Below, in pieces: positions 12,397 through 36,133 of a stretch of 64,000 nt of DNA. Location: assembly GCA_003439945.1 (NCBI GenBank), contig QVRM01002257.1, forward strand, positions 208,455 to 272,454, in the 5' to 3' direction. Position 1 is the first letter of the stretch; each line of letters starts with the position of its first letter. The notes beneath the pieces were generated by a model. The model saw only the letters and a program-made list of their open reading frames with translations. It searched no databases and was not told the origin of the DNA. Source of the DNA: Dermanyssus gallinae (Eukaryota > Arthropoda > Arachnida > Mesostigmata > Dermanyssidae). Made by a program: the position numbers and the translations under genes.

Positions 12397-13831
12397 GACT
12401 ACATACAAACTGTGCTTCTTAAATCCTCTTCGTGGCTTGCTAATTGAATCGAGAAGGCGAGCCAATTTCATGTTTGGACGGGTAATTTGTGGGGGACTCT
12501 TATACATTTAGCTGCTGCTATTTGCCGTTTTTTTCTACACTATCCAAGTTGGTACTGGTCACGACGTTAGAAGACAGTTTCTAAACTATATTTTTCTCAG
12601 TCGGTTATTTGTGTGTATCGCCATTTGTCTTTGTTGGTCTTCAGATATCGAAATCATCTGCAGTGGTCCGAAATAAGTGCTACTGGTTTAATATCATCAA
12701 GCTGCTGATAGGGGTTACAGTTTCGCTAACAGCTGCAATATCCAAGTAATATTCGACGGATTTGCTGTGGTAATTGCGCATGAATGTCAAATTCCTATCA
12801 TTCAAAACAGTCAAAGACTATTTTTCGATAAGTTGAGCTATTCCTTTGATTAGTAGCGTTATGCATCCTTAAAACTTATTTGTATCAGATTATAGCGTAA
12901 CGTCCTTACACCTAAGGGCCAAGCTTACAAATTCGTTTCCTGCTTTTTTGAGCACTAGGATGACCATTTCTAAGAAAATGGAATTCTTTCGCTACCTGGT
13001 CGATAAGAGAGATGTACATCTGCCAAGGAAGACTACTTTGACTGAATAAAATGTTAAGAATTCAAGCTATTGTGTACCAAATAAAAAAAACGGAAAACGT
13101 TTATCCAAATCGAATATACAATTGTATATATACACATCTTAACAGGTATTTAGCACCACGGTGTTTTTGATTCACGCGCTGGATCGAGCCCGCGCTCCAG
13201 CTGCTTGTTGCCTAGTTGGTGTCATAGACTAAACAGAAAGTCACAACGAACGTCAAATTTGCAGAAACATTTCTCTTGCGAAAGCCTATTCAGTGCTACT
13301 TTTATGAAGTAATGCGACCGCAGCATTCGAAACCATGTCTATATGGTATTAACATACGTGAATGACTTATCCTTATGAGTCTTATGTAAGTAGGGTGAAC
13401 ATTTAGAAGAAAGTTAGAACTTCCCCCAGTGAAACAGAACTGTCGTTGTAGTCGTAGTCCGTAAGAGTCTGCACCAGCGTCTATTATCGCAACAGCAGAA
13501 GTGCCAGAAACGCTGATAACATTGTCATAGCAAACATCTTAATTATCTTCCGTTTGACGCTGTTTTTCATGTCCTCCCTCCGATTCCCTGATTCTTGATT
13601 GCTCTTTCTCGCTGTCATCTCCAAATTTGTTTCCCGCTGCCCCATAGTGCTAAACACATCTACGAGTCTAGTAGTCTAGCACCCACCCAACTACTACAGC
13701 ATGAGCTCCTACATCATTGACCTTGTTTCTCATCTTTGTATCTGCCTTCGTTGGTCATAGGCGTTGACATGGTCGTCATGTTATTCAAGTTTTCCGCGTT
13801 CTCATGGTGAAAACATCTTTTTCCTCTTTAT

Positions 13832-13836
13832 ATGTA

Positions 13837-13874
<38 letters not shown>

Positions 13875-13882
13875 AATATATA

Positions 13883-13938
<56 letters not shown>

Positions 13939-13954
13939 TATACATAAATATATA

Positions 13955-13989
<35 letters not shown>
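13832..13989. repeat. compound (TA)n array with internal duplication
   Basis: The TA run is interrupted twice by the same segment, tacataaatatatatattta, so a larger unit of about 74 bases has duplicated. Confidence 0.85.
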
Positions 13990-13992
<3 letters not shown>

Positions 13993-14469
13993 TTTGCGCT
14001 GACAATGCTGCAGACACTTTTTTGCAGACAGTTGCAGATTAAGGGCCAGCGAATATTTTCGTTGTTCGCGTCTCAACCTCTATCAGCGTAAAACACAGCC
14101 GCTTGGACACTGTAGAAGCTAGCTTCGCTAACTACATTACGGGGGAGGATCGAAGGATTGTGCTACTACCCCATTTTGATAGATATGGCTAGAACTTCTA
14201 CTACGGAATGTACTACTAGAAGAAAGAGTAGCCGAGCAGTTTAAAAAATCCTCATTAACTCGGCTCGAATATATATATATATATATACACGCAAAGACGG
14301 ACCGGCAAGTCCTAGTTCTTTAAAAATTAAAAATTGAACCGAAGCCCCTAAGGTTATTCTTGTTTGTTTCGCGTAGATACGCCATTAGCGCAGTTGAGCA
14401 ACAATGAAGTGCTGTGATAAAAACCAAATCATATTTGTAAATCTATGAAACATACCGTTGTGAATGTGT

Positions 14470-14956
14470 ATATAATAAATAAATGATCTTGAAAAAAATA
14501 TGCTCTAAAGCAAATGTTACGAACTGCTTATGGTGATCAAGCAGTGTCCTGAAACATCGCGTATACGTGACATCGTCGATTTCACGACGGACGTGAAGAG
14601 ACAGAAAATGATCCTCGTTCGGGAAGGTCTTTGACGTCAATAACAGAAGAACCCGTTGAACAAATTCCTGGTATCGTACCCAATAGTCACCAACTTTCAA
14701 CTGGGTAGACAGTGGGGGGTTTGAGATATTATGGATGAGTTGCATTAGTCTTGGCCGATATGTTGTGCGTGCAGAAGGCTGGAGGCGAAGTTCCAAACAT
14801 GTTGAATGTTCAGCAACTGAACGCTCGTTGAAGAATGCCTGAGTTGAACTTAATGGCGGTGGCAGCAAACCCTGGATTGCTTCAGAGAGTGATTACAGGC
14901 GACGACTAATGGGTTATGACACCGAGAGCAAAGCCCAATCGAGACAGCATGACGTC
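14470..14956 (+). pseudogene. fossil mariner transposase fragment
   Basis: Plus-strand translation around 14505-14690 gives the mariner N-terminal pattern (MLRTAYGDQAVS, then RRFHDGREETENDPRSG, then SITEEPVEQI) broken by three stops. At 14862-14950 the first catalytic block appears as NPGLLQRVITGDD followed by a stop and a one-base shift. The middle and the whole C-terminal half are missing. The wording differs from the 3.3-kb copy, so it is a separate lineage. A 141-codon minus-strand open frame over the same bases is an antisense artefact. Confidence 0.75.
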
Positions 14957-17305
14957 TAAAATAAGTAGAATAGACATAACCGCAGATTCTCTCTATCGGA
15001 CGACTCAGAGTCATGTATTTATAGTAGTGACCTACCTAGTTAATACTAGAAAATAACCAGACAAATTTATTGACTAGGTGTTTGTTGTGGTACTGTGCAC
15101 CCCGCTTTTAGAAAATAGCAAAACACGTTTTAGATGTGTCTTTACAGCTTGAAAAATCCCCGAGAACCGTCCACTACCAAAAGACTATTTCGCCGCCAAA
15201 ATACATCTTACGGACGACAATTCCGTCTTGGTATACGTGCAGATAGTAATAAAGCTGAGTGGAACGTGAGCAAACATCTTGCACTTGCTAAGGTGAAACA
15301 CAACGCGGCTGCGGGTTCAACGCTAATACACCAGTCTACCTAATAAGTAACAACGGATATGTTCTACAGTGGCAACAAGGACAAACTCAATTGCGTAGAG
15401 CGATACGATTTGCACGCCTACTTATGTAGCGATGACAGAGAAAAAGTAAAATTCTAGCTTTTTCTTCCACGTATCAGTACAGCTATAGAGCGGAAGTTAA
15501 CGCTATCCACGACGTGTCCGTGGCATAGCACATGTCCCTAATGAATTTCAATTGAGTGAAGCATCTACGCTCATCCACTCATCATGTTGATTCGAGTATT
15601 GCCTTTGGACGTCGTCACGGACACGAATGCCAGCACAGCAGATATGGCAACTGCTGTCAGTAGCCATCATATATTCTTCGTGGCCAACAACACACAGGGC
15701 CATTATTGCCAGCGTGTCCCCAGCTCAGGCTTAGCGCTTTAGAATTACGAGTATATTGAAAAAATTGCGAATGAAGGTGGAAGTATTTACGCGACTTTAC
15801 GTACGAGAAAGTGTGTATATCTGATTAATTGAAAGCTCCCTATATGATATTGAAAAGAAGACCTATCTGAAAATGAGCTAGTTCAACCGCCGACTCGAAG
15901 CAATTATTCGTATGATTCGCGGATCTGGGCTAAAATTGGTAAAAATAAAAAACGGACTGCTGGAAGTTGTCGTTGTACACGTTGATAACAGTTAAAACAG
16001 TGTAAAGATCATCCAACTCCAGCTTGCTATTAGAGCTAAGTGTAATATGCAGTGTCATGCTACCTAATACTATATATGAGGCTACCAATAAATTGGGGAA
16101 GTTTAAAAACTAGCTGGCCAACGCTTTTTCTACTACAAAAAAAGCAAGACTGCATGCAGGTGTTTAATATATAACTGTTTATTTGTCTACCGTTTGCTTG
16201 GCGCATAACAATTTCATTGCATATTAACTTCAATACGTATTTCAGTAGTACTTTGTTAACATACTTTTAGAATAACAACATATCGTGTAGACCTTTAGAG
16301 TCATTGCAAAAATCAGAAACGTGGTAATTCACAACTGTTCTTCTATCTTTATACGAGTATATGTATATCGTCTTTGGAATGGAATCGAGTCCAGCTCTTA
16401 CAATCGACTATTTTCACATAGCGACGATTTTGTCTCTAGATATTTGTGGTACAGCCATCTAACTATATACAGGTATGTGTACAAGGGTGCATGTATACGC
16501 CTATTTTGCGTTCCCTATAACGCATTTTAATACATTTAAATATGTTGCTCGTGTTTTATTTATTAAGTAGTTTTACTTAATTGCAATTATGTAAGCACAA
16601 CCTTTATTTTCTGAGTGTGCTTAAAGTTCGGCAGGGCTCTATTTGTCCCATTGTACAGCACGAACATTGAAGTCAAACGAAATTAATTTAAATAAACTAG
16701 CAACAACTAAGAAACAGTGCATGCCGCGTGCTGTCGCAACATGCCAAAAACTCTTGTAACCTCCACCGCAGCACACAACCTGTTCCTTTTTTGCTTTTTA
16801 AGTATTCTAGAGTACTTTAAGCTAAGTATGCAATCAGAACACCCGACGCACGAAGCTGTTCGTCATTAATTCGCCGCAGGGTTTTCTAATCAAATCAATT
16901 AAAATTGAGCCAGCCACTGTTGGTGCGATTTAAGGCTGTCTTTAAGTGCCACGAGGTTGTTTGCTTCTACTGCCTGTGCCACCACACGGGCCTAGCTTGT
17001 ACTACATCACTGTTGAGTGTTGACGGGCTCAGCAAGCCCATACTTTTTGTAAGGGTTGTAATAGTAATAAAAACAGTAACAGAATCAATACAAATTGATC
17101 TTATTAAACTAGTAAACAAATAAATAACACTCATCCTAGCCACCGTCGGTAAAAAAAAATAATTTTATGATTGTCTTGGTGTCGAGGGTCGCTTTAAATC
17201 AACTGACACTGTCGTTACATTCGGTGCCTTGAGATATATATATATATATATATATCATTTTGCTTTAGGCTATGCTTGCTAAAACGAATTCCTGTATAGT
17301 TAGAC
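14957..17305. other. no gene seen (downstream flank of the SLC6 gene)
   Basis: AT-rich sequence with one short TA run at 17235-17256. May include the 3' untranslated region of the SLC6 gene. Confidence 0.5.
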
Positions 17306-27325
<10,020 letters not shown>

Positions 27326-27369
27326 CTAAAAGTTAGAAAAATAATTACGTTATATATATATATATATAT

Positions 27370-30063
27370 GAGCCTCTCTTAGTTCATTCGCAACTTCCCT
27401 CTCACCGATCGATAACAACACACAACAGACTGCCCGAATCATCGAATATATCCAGGGTGTAGCAAAGAGGTTAAGACTGTTAAGAATTGTTCCGAAACTC
27501 GTAAGGAAACAGGTAGCGGAGGCATTGGCAAATGTTCTCTCGGGAGTCATAGCCGATATTAGCTAACACGCGTAGTATGCGCTTTTCTCGTTCGTACCAG
27601 TGACTCTTCGTCTTCCTCTCTCCCGCAACGATGCTTAATCACTCTCCGTCATTACTCGTCATAATTTGCGTTAATTCTCCAATGGATTGCGTCTAGCCGA
27701 GGTCGTAGCCCCGGTCACTAAGAAAAACCGCACTTTTAAGCATGAGCCTGTCCGCCAGACTATTCTCAAGCTGACTGAGGGTGACGTTTCAGGGGCAGCA
27801 AGGTTGATCGGATCGTCGGACTTTCTAGCTCCCGGCACAGATCACCTGGCAGCCCTTTGCAATAAGGCCCCGCCAGACCAAGACTGGCCAGCCCTTGCCG
27901 GGCTTCTGCTTCCATGCGCCACGTCGGGGGAAGAAGTTATTACCGCGGTCAAAAGTTTTGCCCGAAGTTCCGCCGGAAGTTTTGACTCTATACGACCACC
28001 ACTGCTAATAGACCTACTATCTCCGACATTGGGGGACAGAGCCGGTCGGTTGGCGGCTGCATTGGCCAAAATCGTAGACTTGCTTCTGTAGAGCGTCCCT
28101 CCACCTCAACTGCGACCTAAATTATTGCCTTACAGAAGAAAGACGGGTCAGTGAGCGATTGGTCCCCACCAGCTTGGCTTTGCTGCGCAAACCGGGGCGA
28201 GGCCGCCGTGCATGCCGCCCGAGCTTTTATCGATTCACGCTTACTACCTGGGGTTCTCATAAAGCTGGATTTTAGGAATGCCGTCAACTCTGTAAGACGG
28301 GATCACCTGTTGAAGGCGGTCGGGGCGCACTGCCCCCAGCTTGCACACCTTGTCCACCAAGGGTACTGTTACTCTTCTCACGTGGTTCTCTCGGATGATC
28401 TCATACCTTCGGCCACGGGACTGCAACAGGGTTATCCTCTGGGTCCTCCATTGTTTTGCCTGAGCATTAAAGAACTATTTGACTCACTCAACAGCTCACT
28501 AAACATCTGGTACCTTGATGATGGTGTGCTGGGGGGAGACGCAGACATAGTTGCCAAAGATGTCCGGCGCGTGCTCGAATTTGGCTAAATATCTTGTTTG
28601 GAGCTGAATCCCGAGAAGTGCGAGATTTACGTTACGGGTGATAGTGCGCAGGCGCCCGACCTCCGTCCCGTCCAAGCTTTATTGCCGGGTTGTAAGATTT
28701 CCCTCGACTACGACCTGGAGCTTCTGGAAGTCCCCCTCCGACCGCAAGGGCTCGCACGCACTCTCAAAAATGGCAAAACGTGTTAAAGGACGTCGCTAAC
28801 AACTTCACCTCGCTCGGCGCTTACCGCGCTCTCTTTTCACTTCACTTGTCGCTCCCAGCCAATAAGGTGAACCACCTTCTTCGAGGAGCTAATCTTACAG
28901 GGCGATTGGACGACCTTCGTCTATTTAATGAGCTAACGTTGAACACCCTCGAGTCCTTCGTTAATCTTTCGCTGGCACCTCCGCTTGAAAAGAGGCGCAA
29001 CTACTAATTTCCAAGGGAGGCCTGGAGATCCCGGATCTACTTATCTCGGCTGGGCCAGCTATAGTATCCTCCCTTCTTCGATCTGAGAACAAGGCCATCG
29101 CACTCCTAGACGAGGCCGGCGCTGTTAAGTACAAGGACCTCACAAGACGCCTTCAAGAGGAGTTAAAGACAATTTGCAGTGGTGCCCCGGATAACCCTCG
29201 GATCCAACACGACTGGAGCGCGTTGTTGCACGACAAAGTATATTACGGCGGCTTACTCGCGAACGCCATTGACGACCCCACAAAGTCTCATCTTCGGGCG
29301 GTCGCCGCTGAGGGATTCGGGGCCTGGTTGCATGCGCTTCCAAGCGCCCCACTGGACACCCTTTTGGACGACAAAGCGACCCGAATCGGAGCAGGAATTC
29401 GTCTGGGCTGTGATCGATTGTGTCCCCTCACCAATGCAAGTGTGGTCAACCTGTTGACAAGCTAGCCCATCATGGGTTTTTCGTGCGTCATGAGTGCTGG
29501 ACAGCGTGCCAGACATGCCAGTATTAATGACGATTTTAGCCGAGCGCTCCAATCTATCGAATTTCCCTGTATTCTAGGGCCCCAGGGTCTTTCCGCCGAC
29601 GGTGGCAAACGCCCGGACGAGATGACTTTAACCCCCTTCAGCCGGGGCGGGACGCCACAGTTACCGACTCATTAGCACCTTCATTGGTCGGTGGCGGGGC
29701 GGCCTCAGCAGGTTACGCTGGTAATCTAGCCGAGACAAGGAAGTTCGCGAAATACGCATCAATATACTATGCACATGAGTTCCAACCACTAGCGTTCGAG
29801 ACCTTGGGCGGCCCAGACGACTTCACTCGCAAGCTTTTCCACGAGATCGGTGAGCAGCTGAACCTCGCAACCGGAGATAAGAGATCTGCAGCTTATCTGA
29901 GACAGCGCCTCGATCTCGACGTCCAATGCGGGAATGCGGCATCTGTCCGGGGCACGCTGTTGAAGTGGTCTCACCTCATTCTTAACGAGATGGAGTAATA
30001 TTTCCCGTGCACATGTTCCCAGGAGACAATTGTCGCTCCACTTACTTTCTTAATAAAAAAAAG
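27370..30063 (+). mobile_element. decayed LINE with restriction-like endonuclease, long copy
   Basis: A non-LTR retrotransposon read in several frames. It holds a basic N-terminal stretch (GVAKRLRLLRIVPKLVRKQV), the linker EGDVSGAARLIGSSDFLAPG at 27.78 kb, then reverse transcriptase with KLDFRNAVNS, TGLQQGYPLGPPLF and WYLDDG (catalytic Asp pair) at 28.27-28.53 kb, followed by LELNPEKCEIYV. The thumb is at 28.8-29.1 kb. The C-terminal endonuclease region ends with KYASIYYAHEFQPLAFETLG and LRQRLDLDVQCGNAASVRG. Stops and frameshifts near 28091, 28586, 28784, 29005 and 29464, and a gap between GSV and the VPT block, show that it is dead. It ends in a short A-rich tail beside a TA array and lies just upstream of the first visible SLC6 exon, on the opposite strand. 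Confidence 0.85.
28151..28588 (+). pseudogene. reverse transcriptase core of the 27.4-kb LINE
   Basis: The longest readable piece of the polymerase. EAAVHAARAFID is followed by KLDFRNAVNSVRRDHLL (first catalytic Asp in the DF pair), SATGLQQGYPLGPPLFCL and NIWYLDDGVLGGD (the YLDD active site). The usual GD in QQGDPLGP is GY here. The frame stops at 28588 but continues in a neighbouring frame as the conserved ELNPEKCE motif. Confidence 0.85.
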
Positions 30064-30068
30064 GAACT

Positions 30069-30390
<322 letters not shown>

Positions 30391-30589
30391 ATATGCATAA
30401 TTTTCCTACAAACATACAGGTATTATTGGTTTGTCGATTGTATAGGGCTCTCGCAATCTTATATTTAGTGAAGATATGTCAGAAACATACATAAAATAAA
30501 ATGTGGTATTATGAGTGGTAATCGCATTACTCACATATACGCAATTGTGTATGTTATATGGCATGTATATATAATTAAATGTATTTGTT

Positions 30590-30615
30590 GTATATATATA
30601 TATATTTTTTTTTTG

Positions 30616-30686
<71 letters not shown>
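30590..30686. repeat. (TA)n microsatellite with a T-run
   Basis: TA run interrupted by a T-rich segment. Confidence 0.9.
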
Positions 30687-30691
<5 letters not shown>

Positions 30692-32449
30692 GAGAAATAA
30701 ACTAACATGCTGCCGACAGTGAGTGGAAACGCAAATACGCCAAATTCGGAAGTATATATATATATATATATATATATATAACAAATTATGTATTTGTAGG
30801 CATTCTGAATTCGTAGATACACACAAATGTACACTATCTGTGTACATAACAAAAAATCAACGTTTACAGCACACCTGATATTTCGGCCACAAAATGCTCG
30901 GACAGTTCCGGAACACACGGACACGACTCCATAGGCACATCTCTGTTGACATTGTACTGCGGTTAGGTGGCATCAGACGTTGCAGTTGACACGGCCTAGT
31001 ACATACTCGCACGTGTATCTAGGTACTTGCTCGATTCTCCGCAGGCACGCGCACGGCTTGAACATATTTGATTTGGCTGAACGGGCAGTTTGCCTAAACT
31101 TGGGCTGCCACAGAACTGGCCGAGCACAGTAGGCAGCGGTGGGAGAAAATTTCACGTTGACCGCCGAAGTGCAAACGGCGTGATAAAAGGGCTAAAAGTT
31201 CGCTCAAGTATGTTCGCACATACTCAGCCAGATAGATAGTTCTGTTGTGCCGAACCAAATGAACCACGAGCCCTTCTTCTCGTGGTGTTGCCACAGTGTG
31301 TCACCAAAAGCAAATGGGCTTTCAGGGTCGAAAAAAAAGACAAGATGCTATTTACAGCAGTGCGACCAAAATGTATCTTATAAATGGGTATCAATCAATT
31401 CACACCTCAAACGAGATCGGGGCTGTTCGGTCGTCTTAGTGCCTTCTTGAGTGCTCTTTAGGTCGCTCGCCTGCTGGCTTGGACTTCGCATTTTATACAA
31501 GCATAACATCATACAACACACAAAGTATGAATGTGATACTGTACTCAATGGAATGGCTGTGTGCAATATAGTACTAGTATTTGTAACAGTTGAATTTTAG
31601 GTATTGGCCAAAACGTTCAATGGCAATACGACTTCCACTCGCCCAAGCGGCTGGTTAGTACGAGTTAGTCGTAACCGCAGCCACTTTATAAAACGCATCG
31701 ACGTTGCATATATATATATATATATATATATATACATGTGTGTGGAGAGGAGGGAGTGAGCTCAACGTAAACACGTAGTGTTAATTTATAACGATATAGG
31801 TATACATATGATTGTGTGTATGTGGGACTACCGTTTGTCCTCCAGAGATTGTCCTTGATCGCTGTTTTAGGGGGGGGGCATGGTAAGAGCGAGATGTGAG
31901 AGATTCCAAGCGTCAAACGTTCAGAGAAATGTTTTTTAGAGGAAATGAACTTGTACGCTGATCCGCGAATTGACGAATTATTGTCAACCCATATTTGTCA
32001 AAAATTCTGCCAACGTAATCCGGCCACTCGAAAAGTGTCTATCGGCCCAGCTTGTCTGAAAAAGCGAGGTTCCACTTTGCTATTACGTCTGCTCTTTTCG
32101 TGGCTCCGTGAGTTCGGCGACTGCCCCGATGGGACACTGTGATGCCTGTACTTAGTACCCGCCTAACTGAGTCTGATATCGGAGCCTTTCGCAACAGTAG
32201 AAGTTCAGTTGAGACGAGGACCAATGAGCCCAACTCACGGATTCCAACGATTTTCTTCAGGGCTCGCGAATATTGCATAGTTTGGGCAGCAGAATAGTTG
32301 ATGGCAAATATCCACTTTTGCTAGACCAGTCCACCGATTCAGTTAATTGTAGACGTTCTTTGGCAGAAGTCTTCGCGCGCACGATACCGCATCATTCAGT
32401 AGACTTTAATACACGCGCTTTTTATAGCATCGGCTGGAAACTAGCTGAA

Positions 32450-32452
<3 letters not shown>

Positions 32453-32511
<59 letters not shown>
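32453..32511. repeat. (TA)n microsatellite
   Basis: Pure TA run. Confidence 0.95.
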
Positions 32512-32513
<2 letters not shown>

Positions 32514-32626
32514 GTTTCTGAATAAGGAAATTGTAATTCTAAGTAAGCTTCTATTCTTATTTCGTTTGAAGGCCTACGACTGCGTGATACAAGAAGTTGG
32601 CGCCCAATTAGAGTGACTCAATCACC

Positions 32627-32628
<2 letters not shown>

Positions 32629-32676
<48 letters not shown>

Positions 32677-32697
32677 TATATGTATATATATATAGAT

Positions 32698-32742
<45 letters not shown>
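32629..32742. repeat. (TA)n/(TAGA)n microsatellite
   Basis: Two TA runs joined by tagata and tagataga segments. Confidence 0.95.
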
Positions 32743-32746
<4 letters not shown>

Positions 32747-34544
32747 TGTCGCGGGCATCTGATGAACGTCCAGATCACTTAGGCTAAGTCTGGAACTTGT
32801 GTTCTTAAACACCGTTTGAGCTGGTAACCTAAGTCCTATGAACTTCAGCAGCTATTCAAGCTTCGGTTTTCTGTTTTGTACCTTCTTCAAGCCGATGCTA
32901 GTCTCTACCGTGTCTGTATGTCTTGATTTTTAACCGATGTGCTAACAATCTACGAAACTCGTTGCGAGACTGGAACTGCCTCTGCCTGTTAAACTGGAGG
33001 TCGGAACTTCAAACATGACGGCAAAGCTTAGTCCAGACTTGGCGGCCTGCTCAATAAGACATTTGTGTTACCTCGTCAGATAAGCACGATATGCTTAACT
33101 AGTTGCATTTCAAGAACGCAATCTATACAGACACGTTTTCTTCCGGGTCGTTCTAAGGCGCTCATCCACAAATCCTACGTATATATGCTTACTAGCACAT
33201 TAACGTTAGAGTCATTAATGCATTTGTTTTACTCATTTAAGATGTGACTGTTTCGCTCCTTGTAGTGTATATAGGCTTACGCATAGAATTATATAATTTA
33301 AACATAACGTAAAAGGTCTGCATTGACTAAACCGCGATGTTCCAACTTGCTGTGGCTTTTGCTAAAATTACTTACTAAACTAAACTTGACTAAACAACCG
33401 CTTAATTGTCTGGCCCGCTTTTTTGCACGTCTAAGAGCATCCCGATGCTACTGCTAACCACATTAGTTTATCCGCAGCGTCCGACTGGAACATAACCATC
33501 CGTGCTTTAGGCGCTCATTGCAGCCAAATATTCTGTGGAATTAAATTTAGTCTAGTGCTCATGCCGAGACATCATCTCCCTTTCCTACATGGATACACAC
33601 TATATATATATATATATATATATATACACGAACGTGGAGAATTAAGCCCCCGTTGATGACTGGAATGGCAGATGTCCGTGAATTGAGCAACGATTACCAA
33701 TCACGTAGATTTATCACCTTTCTGCTAGCCAATTTTTGTGGATTGTCGGGTTGGTTGAGAGACAAAGCATTTTCATTGGGATCACGTAAAACCGTCTTTC
33801 AAATAGGCACACCTGCATTTACACCAGACGTCTTTTAACCTGTTTTATTACGCTAGTAAGGCTGCTCCATACGCCGTTGTGTAACGCGTTTGTTGATTAT
33901 CAACGTATAGGCTTGCTATAAATGCAAAATGGCCTGTTACTCACTAAAGTGACATGCGCAGGCTGAAACACAAATTCCAATGATACATAGTTACACCTAG
34001 CACTCGGTACTTTCCATAACATCTGACTACCCTTCCTGGCTATCAAAAGGGCACAAACGCTGCGAAATCCTGGCCAAAAGTACTACCGTTTAAACGTGTG
34101 TCGCGATATTGTGGTTGAGTTTTTGAGATTGAGAGAAGTGTTGTAGGTCTTCCCCGGCGTACCGTCAAAGAGGCATCATAGGCAATGTCCATCGCTGCCC
34201 AAGGTGACAATTTTGAGTCGATTCGGGTTGCATGACATAGGAGAAGCGTAATGTTCTTCCATCCCAACCATTCGTAGGTATTTGTAGTCAGACGTGCCTT
34301 ACTAAAAGTGCATTACTATTTTCTGACTGTTTATTGACAGTAGCGGTACGTTCGGTACCGGCACGCTGGATGGAAATGGCAGCAATTTGACGCACATGAG
34401 TCAAACTCAACCTGTGCGCTTCTGCCAAAAGGACGCGATTTCATGATCTTGTTGGTAACCAGTATATACATATATATAATGTGTTTATACTTGAGTCACG
34501 TGCCAAATAAACCAAATGCTTGTTTTATTGATATCTGTTGGGTC

Positions 34545-34592
<48 letters not shown>

Positions 34593-35478
34593 GACTCCTG
34601 AAACCGATTATATTAGTAATGTAAAAATAACAATTTACAAAATACACGTGCGTCACAGAGAAAGAAATGAATGCGTGTGTTTAGTATCAATCAGTGAATC
34701 AGAAGGTCTTCAGTTAGTCCTAGCATACTTCTGCGTGCCGTTCATACGGGTGTATCACGGGTTGTACAGTGCTGACTCTTGCGCCTATACTCTTGCGGCA
34801 GCGGAACGACCGCAAGCGGAGCTGGACCACCTGTATTAATTGGCATACAAATCAGCCGTTCAATCCTCAGGCCCTGCTCATACTTCCCGCATTACGCGAA
34901 CAAAAAAACAGTATCATTCGCCCCGACGCGCTCATTTGGGCGGCCAATTTTCCGGCTGTGAGGCAACCAATTTTTACTCAGCAGCTACGAGCACTTTCCC
35001 AAGCTCGCCGGTTGAGGCCGATTTTCTGTATAACAGCATCAATCGACTGGGAACTACCGTCACGCTACCAGCTACTACCACGCTACTAGCCACGCAGCTA
35101 TTAAAGCTAGGAAAACAATAAGGATAATTTAGCACGTGCTGTCTACTCATCCTGCTGTGCTGTGTACAGGACTAAATAAACTATCATGGGACTCGCATAT
35201 ATATATATATATATACATATGTGCAAGGACTTGTGTTTAACATCTATAACCATGTCTGTGTGCAGAATCACTCGTCTAAATAACTGAGTGTCAACCCTAT
35301 AACTTGTTTTGAACTAGATTCCGAAATACTCATCACGTATCAATATCGATCAATATCATGCACAACTGGTGGCATTTCAATTCCTTTATTTAACACGAGC
35401 GATAGCGGAATGCGATTGTTAAGTGAGGTGATATGAAATCTGGAATTGGGTAGGCTATACGTATATATACACACACAT

Positions 35479-35503
35479 GCATATATATATATATATATAT
35501 ATA

Positions 35504-35591
<88 letters not shown>
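35479..35591. repeat. (TA)n microsatellite
   Basis: TA run of about 110 bases with one aaac interruption, upstream of the TAA/LINE cluster. Confidence 0.95.
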
Positions 35592-35596
<5 letters not shown>

Positions 35597-35823
35597 GCCG
35601 AGCGAGACATGGTAAACGGTGTTATCAGCGGATGCGGTGGTGGCCCGTCTTATCGTTGTGGTTAGACGCTCGCTCGGGCTGACGCGCGTATAACAAACAC
35701 ATCTTACTGGAATGACGGTGCCGGCCGGTTCATAATAATAATAGTTGCAATGATTCTTGTGGTAATAATACGTCCAGACCTCACTGTAGCATTGTTTAAC
35801 ATGAAAATAATAATAATAATAAT

Positions 35824-36094
35824 CGTGCCTATAGCTGTGGAAACACTAGGTCCCGCTAGTAAAGGCACAAGGAGATTCATTAAAGAACTTGGCGCGCGGA
35901 TACAGGAGAACACAGGCGACCGACGAGAGAGCGAGTTCCTGCGGCAGTTGCTCTCGCTGGCGGTATGCAGAGGTAACGCTGCCTGTATAATCGGGTCAAT
36001 GTTTTGAGAGGAAGAGACTGCTACCGAGATATTTAATTATATATTAATACATGTTCAGACCTCACAATTGTATGATCAGCAATAAACAATGATA
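35824..36094 (+). pseudogene. 5'-truncated LINE copy, C-terminal end only
   Basis: The LINE-matching sequence starts directly after an (AAT)n run with [19 protein letters not shown], then NTGDRRESEFLRQLLSLAVC and RGNAACIIGSMF, and a TGA stop at 36005-36007. The 3' untranslated part contains ttcagacctcacaattgta and runs into a (TAA)n tail from about 36095. A block at 35741-35823, with gtccagacctcac and attgtttaacatgaaaa, is the 3' end of yet another copy lying immediately upstream. Confidence 0.8.
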
Positions 36095-36095
36095 A

Positions 36096-36130
<35 letters not shown>
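36095..36130 (+). repeat. (TAA)n array between two LINE copies
   Basis: An uninterrupted TAA/AAT run that serves as the tail of the copy to the left and the insertion point of the copy to the right. Confidence 0.95.

Positions 36131-36133
<3 letters not shown>

Larger units (their letters stand above)
11108..14469. other. SINEs and microsatellites only
   Basis: Apart from the two SINE copies and the compound TA array, I see no coding signal or dispersed repeat. Confidence 0.5.
30690..35478. other. no gene seen
   Basis: TA arrays at 30752-30780, 31706-31734, 32453-32511, 32629-32742, 33600-33626 and 34548-34590. The first exon(s) of the SLC6 gene might lie here or further on, but I could not find one. 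Confidence 0.5.

Noticed and set aside
14443..14868. 141-codon minus-strand open frame
   Set aside because: Antisense to a mariner fossil; no motif of its own.
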